Of a stretch of 30,229 bases of DNA, positions 24,433-30,229 are shown piece after piece. Location of the stretch: assembly GCA_023391285.1 (NCBI GenBank), contig JAEWBF010000113.1:1-30229 (forward strand), in the 5' to 3' direction. The notes below the pieces were generated by a model that worked only from the letters and a program-made list of their open reading frames with translations, searched no databases and was not told where the DNA came from. Within the stretch, counting starts at the first letter, position 1; the number at the start of each line of letters is the position of its first letter. The DNA is from Verrucomicrobiota bacterium. Its GTDB lineage: Bacteria > Verrucomicrobiota > Verrucomicrobiia > Opitutales > Opitutaceae. The translations under genes and the position numbers were made by a program.

Positions 24433-26178
24433 TCACCATCCCAGCTCCCGCCGCACGTGTTTCATCGCCGGACTTCCCCGCGACAACAATCGGTCGTGAT
24501 AACGCTTTAGATCGAACTCCGCCCCTTCCTTCTTCTCCACCGCCGCGCGCGTGTCGTCGTGCTCCACCGCCCCAACGAAATAGGTCGAGAGCTGCGTCGA
24601 GCTCTGACACGCCCGCCGCCACTTCCCCACCGCTTCGCCTTCCTCCTGAAACCCGCGCCTCATCATCAAATCGAGCGCCTCCTGCTCCGTCATGCCCGCC
24701 GTGTGAACTTTGTTGTCGAGGATCGCATTGATGATCGCGCGCACGCGCATCTTCAACTGCTGCATCTTCACCTCCGGCCCGCCAAACCCCGCGTCCGCCA
24801 TCACCCGCTCCGCATACACCGCCCACCCTTCGACAAACGTCCCGCTCATGAACACCGCGCGCACCAACGTCGGCGCGCGAAACCGGTTCGAATGCGCGAT
24901 CTGCAAAAAGTGTCCCGGCATCGCCTCGTGCACCGACAGGTCGTGGAGCATGTAATCGTTGTATTCACGAAAGAACGACGCCTTGCGCGCTGGGCTCCAA
25001 TCCTTCGGCGTCGGCGACACCGCATAATACGTCTCGCCTTCCGGCTCCAACGCGCCCGGCGAATCGCAATACGCGATCGCCACGCCCCGCTGAAACTCCG
25101 GCAGCACGATGATCTTCAGCGGAGTATCCGGCACCGTCACCAGATCCTTCTCGCGCACGAACGCCGTCGCCGCATCCGTGATCTCTTTCGCGCGCGCGAC
25201 CACCGTGTCGTCGTTGGGCCGGTTCTCCGCCAGCCGATCGAGCACCGCCTTGATCACTTTCGCGCGCTCCTTGTCCGCACCGACCTCCGCATCCGGAAAA
25301 TACTTCCTGAATAAGGGCAGCGCCGTCGCATACATCGCCTCCGTCGTTGTCTCCAACTCCCGCTCCGCGCGCCGCACGATTTCCTCGGGCGACATGTCCG
25401 AGTCCAAAGCGAACCGCAGCTTTTTCCGAAACTTCTCTGCGCCCAGCCGGAAATCTCCCTTCGCCGTCGGCAGCGCTTCCTTCTCCAGCCACGCTTTGTA
25501 ATCCTCCAGCGCCGCCACCGCCTGCGCCTGCGCCGGCTTCAACTCCTCTCGTAGGTGCGGCGCCTGCTCGAACAGCGGCTCGAGTTCGTTCTGCACCAGC
25601 GCAATCGCACCCGCCGTCTGCCCAATCGCGGTCTCCGTGTGAATCCGCGGCGGATTCCGCAATGTCACCTTGATCTGCTCCACCACCTGCGGGATCGCCT
25701 TCATCCGCTTCGCCGCATTCCGCAACCGCTCCTCCGCCGGCGCGAATTCCCGCGCCGTCAGCAGATAAATGCTCGTCGCCAGCGAATCGTTATACGACAG
25801 CGGATTCCACTCGTGCGGTTTTTCCTCCGTCAGCATGTAAAGCATCGAGCCCAACTCGAGCCGCAGGATCTCGGCATCCACGCGATTCGCCCCCGTCAAC
25901 TGCTCGACGTCGATCCGTCCCAGCGCCGCCAACTGCGCCCGCAACGAACGCTCCCGTTCCGCCAACGCCGGCGCGCTGAAATCCGTCAGTCGATCGTCGA
26001 ACCGATGATCGCCCAACTGCGTCGCCATCTCCGGCCGCGACCGTAACAAATCTTCGATACACTCCGCCGCCAGCTTTTCGAACGCCGCATCCGCCGCCGT
26101 CGCCGCCCGCCCCGTCCGTGTTCCGACCATCGCCAGCAACACCAGCACGAGCACCGCCTTGAGGATCTTGGTTTGCAT
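24433..26178 (-). CDS. Secreted DUF885 family metallopeptidase-like protein
   Basis: A 581-residue protein with an N-terminal signal peptide (KAVLVLVLLAMVGTRTGRAA). It is a full-length DUF885 member: the core motif HEAMPGH lies at residues 417-423, with EGWAVYAE at 450-457, giving two histidines and a glutamate arranged like a gluzincin zinc peptidase site. The family is generally listed as lipoproteins or secreted proteins of unknown function with probable peptidase activity; this protein has no lipobox cysteine. The helical middle part (ELKPAQAQAVAALEDYKAWL) is typical. The gene is divergent from the GH5 gene and lies 112 bases before the phosphatase start on the same strand, so the two might share a transcript, although a candidate promoter lies between. 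Confidence 0.9.
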   Translation of the reverse strand: MQTKILKAVLVLVLLAMVGTRTGRAATAADAAFEKLAAECIEDLLRSRPEMATQLGDHRFDDRLTDFSAPALAERERSLRAQLAALGRIDVEQLTGANRVDAEILRLELGSMLYMLTEEKPHEWNPLSYNDSLATSIYLLTAREFAPAEERLRNAAKRMKAIPQVVEQIKVTLRNPPRIHTETAIGQTAGAIALVQNELEPLFEQAPHLREELKPAQAQAVAALEDYKAWLEKEALPTAKGDFRLGAEKFRKKLRFALDSDMSPEEIVRRAERELETTTEAMYATALPLFRKYFPDAEVGADKERAKVIKAVLDRLAENRPNDDTVVARAKEITDAATAFVREKDLVTVPDTPLKIIVLPEFQRGVAIAYCDSPGALEPEGETYYAVSPTPKDWSPARKASFFREYNDYMLHDLSVHEAMPGHFLQIAHSNRFRAPTLVRAVFMSGTFVEGWAVYAERVMADAGFGGPEVKMQQLKMRVRAIINAILDNKVHTAGMTEQEALDLMMRRGFQEEGEAVGKWRRACQSSTQLSTYFVGAVEHDDTRAAVEKKEGAEFDLKRYHDRLLSRGSPAMKHVRRELGW

Positions 26179-26331
26179 GACGCGACGCTACGCAGCCACT
26201 CCCCGCCCTCAACCCACAATCCATCTCGCATCACGCATCCTCCCCTCCGTGCCCGCGTCCTGCTTGGCCGCACGATCCGCACGGCTGAAATTCCTCGCGC
26301 CGCGCTTCCTCGTCATCCCTTCTTTTTCACC

Positions 26332-27387
26332 ATGACCTCGCACCCCGTTGTTTCGCGATTCCTCCTGCTGCTCGCGTTCTGCGTCACCTCCGCCGCGCTC
26401 TCCGCCGCCACCACGTTCAGCGACCCGCGCGAAGCCCTCGTCGCCAGCGCGACACTCCCGCGCCTCTCCATCGACGGCAATCGCTTCGTCAACCCCGCCG
26501 GCGAAACCGTCATCCTCCGCGGCGTCGCCACCGCCGATCCCGCCGCCCTCGTGAAACGTGGACACTGGGAGCGCCGCTACTTCGAGGAAATCCGCAAATG
26601 GAACGCCAACGTCGTCCGCATCCCCGTGCATCCCGCCGACTGGCGCGAACTCGGCGAAACCGGATACCTGAAGCTCCTCGACCAAGCCGTCATCTGGGCC
26701 GGCGAACTCGGCATGTATGTCATCATCGATTGGCACTCCATCGGCAACGTCCTCACCGGCGTTTACCACCTGCCGATGTATATCACCTCGCGCGACGAAA
26801 CCCACCGCTTCTGGTTCACCATCGCGCAACGCTACCGCGGCGTCTCCACCATCGCCATGTATGAGCTCTTCAACGAGCCCACCAACAACCGCGGCGTCAT
26901 GGGCCGTCTCCCGTGGTCCGAGTTCAAAGCCTTTCTCGAAAGCCTCATCTACATGATCCGGCACAACGATCCCGAGTCCCTCGTCCTCGTCGCCGGCTTC
27001 AACTGGGGCTACGATCTCACCATGATCGCCGACGAACCCATCGGCTTCCCCGGCGTCGCCTACTGCACCCATCCTTATCCGCAAAAACGCCGCGACAACT
27101 GGGAAGAAAATTGGGAACGCGATTGGGGCTTCGTCGCCAAAAAATATCCCGTCGTCGCCACCGAGTTCGGCTTCATGAGCGCCGACGGTCCCGGCGCCCA
27201 CATCCCCGTCATCGGCGACGAAACCTACGGCGAAGCCATCATCTCCTTCTTCGAAAAGCGCGGCATCTCCTGGACGCCCTGGGTCTTCGACGCCCAATGG
27301 TCCCCTCAACTCCTCGACGACTGGAATTACACGCCGTCCCGCCAGGGCCGCTTCTTCCGCGAAAAACTTCAGCAGCTAAACAAATAG
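26332..27387 (+). CDS. Secreted GH5-family glycosidase (endoglucanase-like)
   Basis: A 351-residue cellulase-family enzyme. The ATG at 26332 yields the signal peptide MTSHPVVSRFLLLLAFCVTS, cleaved near ALSA; the open frame extends further upstream but without protein-like sequence. The TIM barrel shows the GH5 landmarks: NVVRIPVH, MYVIIDWHS, the acid/base Glu182 in LFNEP, CTHPYP, and the nucleophile Glu278 in ATEFGF, with a Trp-rich end (SWTPWVFDAQW). It should cleave beta-1,4 linkages in cellulose, mannan or a related glucan; the subfamily and true substrate cannot be told. No carbohydrate-binding module is attached. It is followed by a clean intrinsic terminator and then by another secreted carbohydrate-active protein. 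Confidence 0.92.
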   Translation: MTSHPVVSRFLLLLAFCVTSAALSAATTFSDPREALVASATLPRLSIDGNRFVNPAGETVILRGVATADPAALVKRGHWERRYFEEIRKWNANVVRIPVHPADWRELGETGYLKLLDQAVIWAGELGMYVIIDWHSIGNVLTGVYHLPMYITSRDETHRFWFTIAQRYRGVSTIAMYELFNEPTNNRGVMGRLPWSEFKAFLESLIYMIRHNDPESLVLVAGFNWGYDLTMIADEPIGFPGVAYCTHPYPQKRRDNWEENWERDWGFVAKKYPVVATEFGFMSADGPGAHIPVIGDETYGEAIISFFEKRGISWTPWVFDAQWSPQLLDDWNYTPSRQGRFFREKLQQLNK

Positions 27388-27404
27388 CCGCAGTCTCTCC
27401 TCCC

Positions 27405-27433
27405 AGGGCGGGTTTCCAACCCGCCCTTTTTTT
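27405..27433 (+). terminator. Intrinsic terminator after the GH5 gene
   Basis: A perfect 10-bp stem, AGGGCGGGTT (27405-27414) and AACCCGCCCT (27418-27427), with loop TCC and a run of seven T at 27427-27433. It begins 18 bases after the stop codon. Its stem and loop closely follow the GTAGGG hairpins elsewhere in the window, but this copy has a T-run. Confidence 0.88.
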
Positions 27434-27449
27434 GCCCACACCGCCTTCC

Positions 27450-27472
27450 GTAGGTTGCGCGCTCGCGCGCAA
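27450..27472 (+). repeat. GTAGG-headed GCGC hairpin
   Basis: TTGCGCGC (27455-27462) pairs perfectly with GCGCGCAA (27465-27472) with only TC between, preceded by GTAGG. It lies directly behind the terminator and about 35 bases before the next start codon, so it may also affect translation of that gene. Confidence 0.6.
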
Positions 27473-27507
27473 CACTCCGCCTCGCCCCGCGTCAGGCCCC
27501 ACACCCC

Positions 27508-30171
27508 ATGCACCCCGCCCCGCTCCTCACCCGGACCATCCTCTTCGTCCTCTTCATTTTCTTCTCGTCCACCATCCTCGCCCAAACCGTCTCCATTCAC
27601 CACTCCTCCGACGAAGGTCCCATCCTCTTCGGCGCCGCCGAACTCCGTTCCGCCCTCGTTGCGAAACCGCCTTCCACTCCCGCTCTCTTCTTCCTCGAAC
27701 TCACCTCCTCCCCCGCCGCTCAGCCCATCCTCGCCGGCAACGCCCTCCGCTCTCCTCCAGCCTGCAACACCCCCGAAAGCTTCTCGATCCGCCTCACCCG
27801 CGCTCCCTCCGCCGCCAACACCACCACCGCCCCGCGCCAGATCCACATCTTCGGCCACGACGCCGCCGGCCTCATGTATGGCGCCCTCGAAGCCGTCGAA
27901 ATCATCCGCACTGCCGGTCTCGACGCACTCACCGACATCGACCAGTCCCCGCACTTCGCCATCCGCGGCGTGAAGTTCAACCTCCCCCTCGACGCCCGCA
28001 CGCCCAGCTACACCGACGCCGGCGAATCCGCCCAACAAAACATCGCCACCGTCTGGGACATGTCTTTCTGGCGCGACTACATCGATCGTCTCGCCCGCGA
28101 CCGCTACAATCTCGTCTCGCTCTGGAACCTCCACCCGTTCCCATCGCTCGTCCGCGTCCCCGAATACCCCGACATCGCTCTCGCCGACGTCCACCGCTCC
28201 ACCGCCAAGTGGAACGAATACTATCACACCTGGGCCACCGGCCTCGACGCCCCTGAAATCGTCGACCACGTCGAAGTCCTCAAACACCTCACGATCGACG
28301 AAAAGATCGCCTTCTGGCGCGAGGTCATGAGCTACGGCCGCGCGCGCAACGTGAAGTTCTACCTCATCACGTGGAACGTCTTCACCAACGGCACCGCCGG
28401 CCGCTACGGCCTCACGCCCGACTGGGACAATCCCACCACCGCCGACTATTTCCGCCGCAGCGTCCGCGAACTCATCCTCACCTACCCGCTCCTCGCCGGC
28501 ATCGGACTCACCACGGGCGAAAACATGCCCGACGCCACCGCCGCCGAAAAAGAAGACTGGGCCTTCCGCACCTACGGCCAAGGCGTGCTCGACGCCCTTG
28601 CCGTCCAACCCCATCGCAAACTCACCTTCATCCACCGCCAGCACGAAGCCGCCGCCGCTGAAATCGCCCAACGCTTCGCGCCCCTCATCCAACATCCGCA
28701 CGTCGAATTCACTTACAGCTTCAAATACGCCGAAGCCCACGCGCTCAGCTCCACCACCCAAAACTTCCACACGAATTTCCTCCGCGACGTCGGCGACCAA
28801 CCCGTCCTCTGGACCCTCCGCAACGACGACTCCTACTACTTCCGCTGGGCCGCCCCCGACTTCGTCCGCGACTTCATCCGCAACATGCCGACGCTCCCCA
28901 CGCGCGGCTTCTACTACGGCTCCGACCAATGGATCTGGGGCCGCGACTTCCTCGACCTTCACCGCGCACCCGCCGCCCCGCGCCCGCTCGAGCACGACAA
29001 ACACTGGCTCCACTGGCTCCTGTGGGGACGTTTTGGATACAACCCCAATCTCTCCAACGACCGCATCGTCTCCCTCGTCGCCACCCGCTTCGAACTTACC
29101 GCCCCCGACGCCGCCGCGCTCCTCGCCGCCTGGCAGGACGCGTCGATGATCTACCCGCTCGTCACCGGCTTCCACTGGGGCCGCTTCGATTTCCAATGGT
29201 ATATCGAAGCCTCCAAAGGCCGCCCCGAACCCGCCCAAACGCCCACCGGCTTCCACGATCTCAACCGCTTCATCTCCCTCCCGCCTCACCCCACCAGCAA
29301 CAACGTCTCCATCCCCGACTACGTCGCGTCGCTCCGCGAAAACCAAACTCCGTCCGGCGTCACGCCGCCCCAACTCGTCCAACAACTCCACGCCCACGCC
29401 GACCGCGCCCTCGCCTTCCTCTCCCAACATCACTCCTCCTCCGCCCGCTCCTCTCCGTCTTCACCCGAACTCCGCCAAACCCTCGCCGACATCCGCATCG
29501 TCGCCCACCTCGGCAAACACTACGCCCACAAAATCGCCGCCGCCACCGAACTCGCGCTCCTCCGCGACACCCTCGACGCCTCTCACCGCGATCGCCTCGC
29601 CGCCGAACTCAACGCCGCCGCCCTCCACTGGCGCACGTTCTCCTCGCTCGCGCTCACCGACTACAAAAACCCCGTTTGGATGAACCGCGTCGGCCACGTC
29701 GACTGGCGCCAACTCTACAGCTCCGTCCTCTACGATCTCACCACCACCGGCTCGGCCGTATTCATTCCTTCAATGCAGCCGACACCCGGCGGCACAATCC
29801 TCGAAGCCGAAGACGCCCGCGTCGACCGCGCCGCCGTTCGCACGGACATCGCCGGTTTCACCGGCTCCGGCTATCGCGATTTCGGCGGCTCTCAAGGTCG
29901 CCGCTGGATCGAATGGACTTACGACGCCCCCGCCGCCGGCCGCTACATTCTCGAATTCCGCTACGCCATGCGCCGCCACGACAGCGAAGACGCCGCCCTC
30001 CACGTCAACGGACAACTTCCCACCGCGCTCACGCTCTGGCCCACGGGTTCCCTCCAAAGCTGGGCCTGGGACCGCGTCGTCGTCGACCTCCGCGCTGGCG
30101 AGAACACCATCCGCCTCCATCCGCCCCTCGGCCCCAACATCGACCACCTCAACATCCTCCCCTTCGACTAA
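27508..30171 (+). CDS. Secreted GH67/GH20-like protein with CBM6-like C-terminus
   Basis: An 887-residue secreted protein (signal peptide about residues 1-25, TILFVLFIFFSSTILAQ). Residues about 26-140 resemble the beta-alpha domain found before GH67 and GH20 barrels (IHIFGHDAAGLMYGALEAVE). A large barrel-like region follows (HFAIRGVKFNLPLDAR, YNLVSLWNLHPFPSL, FYLITWNVF, GIGLTTGENMP, RGFYYGSDQWIWGRDF), with several acidic and aromatic residues usual in sugar-binding clefts. Residues about 760-887 form a CBM6/CBM35-like beta-sandwich (ILEAEDA, GYRDFGGSQGRRWIEW, HVNGQLP, AGENTIRLH). Similar verrucomicrobial proteins are usually named only carbohydrate-binding family 6 protein. An alpha-glucuronidase-like role in plant or algal polysaccharide use is a guess; I cannot assign the catalytic residues. 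Confidence 0.85.
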   Translation: MHPAPLLTRTILFVLFIFFSSTILAQTVSIHHSSDEGPILFGAAELRSALVAKPPSTPALFFLELTSSPAAQPILAGNALRSPPACNTPESFSIRLTRAPSAANTTTAPRQIHIFGHDAAGLMYGALEAVEIIRTAGLDALTDIDQSPHFAIRGVKFNLPLDARTPSYTDAGESAQQNIATVWDMSFWRDYIDRLARDRYNLVSLWNLHPFPSLVRVPEYPDIALADVHRSTAKWNEYYHTWATGLDAPEIVDHVEVLKHLTIDEKIAFWREVMSYGRARNVKFYLITWNVFTNGTAGRYGLTPDWDNPTTADYFRRSVRELILTYPLLAGIGLTTGENMPDATAAEKEDWAFRTYGQGVLDALAVQPHRKLTFIHRQHEAAAAEIAQRFAPLIQHPHVEFTYSFKYAEAHALSSTTQNFHTNFLRDVGDQPVLWTLRNDDSYYFRWAAPDFVRDFIRNMPTLPTRGFYYGSDQWIWGRDFLDLHRAPAAPRPLEHDKHWLHWLLWGRFGYNPNLSNDRIVSLVATRFELTAPDAAALLAAWQDASMIYPLVTGFHWGRFDFQWYIEASKGRPEPAQTPTGFHDLNRFISLPPHPTSNNVSIPDYVASLRENQTPSGVTPPQLVQQLHAHADRALAFLSQHHSSSARSSPSSPELRQTLADIRIVAHLGKHYAHKIAAATELALLRDTLDASHRDRLAAELNAAALHWRTFSSLALTDYKNPVWMNRVGHVDWRQLYSSVLYDLTTTGSAVFIPSMQPTPGGTILEAEDARVDRAAVRTDIAGFTGSGYRDFGGSQGRRWIEWTYDAPAAGRYILEFRYAMRRHDSEDAALHVNGQLPTALTLWPTGSLQSWAWDRVVVDLRAGENTIRLHPPLGPNIDHLNILPFD

Positions 30172-30179
30172 CTCCCTTT

Positions 30180-30200
30180 GTAGGGCGGGGTGTCCCGCCC
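30180..30200 (+). repeat. GTAGGG hairpin at the right edge
   Basis: GTAG foot at 30180-30183, stem GGGCGGG (30183-30189) with CCCGCCC (30194-30200) around GTGT, starting 9 bases after the stop of the last gene. It continues into a run of CCCCCGC units at the window end. Confidence 0.65.
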
Positions 30201-30229
30201 CCGCCCCCGCCCCCCGTCCGCGCGTTGCG

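Noticed and set aside
1..30229. CRISPR arrays, defence islands, prophage or integrase genes, tRNA or rRNA
   Set aside because: No evenly spaced repeats, no recognisable nuclease, toxin, integrase or phage protein, and no tRNA or rRNA signature sequence was seen on either strand.

Overview
The window reads as chromosomal DNA from a high-GC bacterium of the Verrucomicrobiota, most likely an Opitutaceae relative. This placement is an inference. It rests on several orphan FtsX/MacB-type permeases of the ADOP type, Tat-exported Gfo/Idh/MocA oxidoreductases, a C-terminal beta domain typical of secreted verrucomicrobial proteins, missing Shine-Dalgarno sequences, and many short GTAG/GGAG-headed hairpins just behind stop codons. 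I see no rRNA, tRNA, CRISPR array, integrase or intact insertion sequence.

Left part (1-13.1 kb): a small secreted lectin-like protein is followed by a tandem family of about 800-residue ADOP permeases. Two copies look intact (837-3233 and 10707-13109). One has a single-base frameshift near its start (8053-10502). At least four more are debris: two bare C-terminal tails (3272-3319, 10548-10592), one gene reduced to its first about 33 codons joined to its last about 28 (3382-3569), and one heavily decayed copy (7395-7890). A C-terminal piece of a PadR-type regulator lies at 5422-5553. Two paralogous Tat-exported Gfo/Idh/MocA oxidoreductases (3848-5203, 5762-7126) sit within this array and share a near-identical 61-base leader.

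Middle (13.2-18.7 kb): a MASE1-PAS-histidine kinase-receiver hybrid sensor, then a pair of secreted M16 peptidases. The first has the HXXEH zinc site and the second lacks it, as in heteromeric M16B pairs.

Right part (18.7-30.2 kb): a minus-strand block holds a pRiA4b ORF-3-like protein, a TonB-dependent receptor preceded by a clear TPP riboswitch, a PhoD-like phosphatase and a DUF885 metallopeptidase. A 60-residue membrane protein is encoded on the plus strand between the receptor and the phosphatase. The window ends with two plus-strand secreted carbohydrate-active proteins, a GH5 glycosidase and an 887-residue protein with a GH67/GH20-like N-terminus and a CBM6-like C-terminus.

Most useful observations: the TPP riboswitch makes the TonB receptor a probable outer-membrane thiamine (or precursor) transporter. 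The permease debris records repeated gene death in a tandem family. The hairpins with GTAG or GGAG at the 5' foot behave like REP elements settled at gene 3' ends, and one of them is a good intrinsic terminator.
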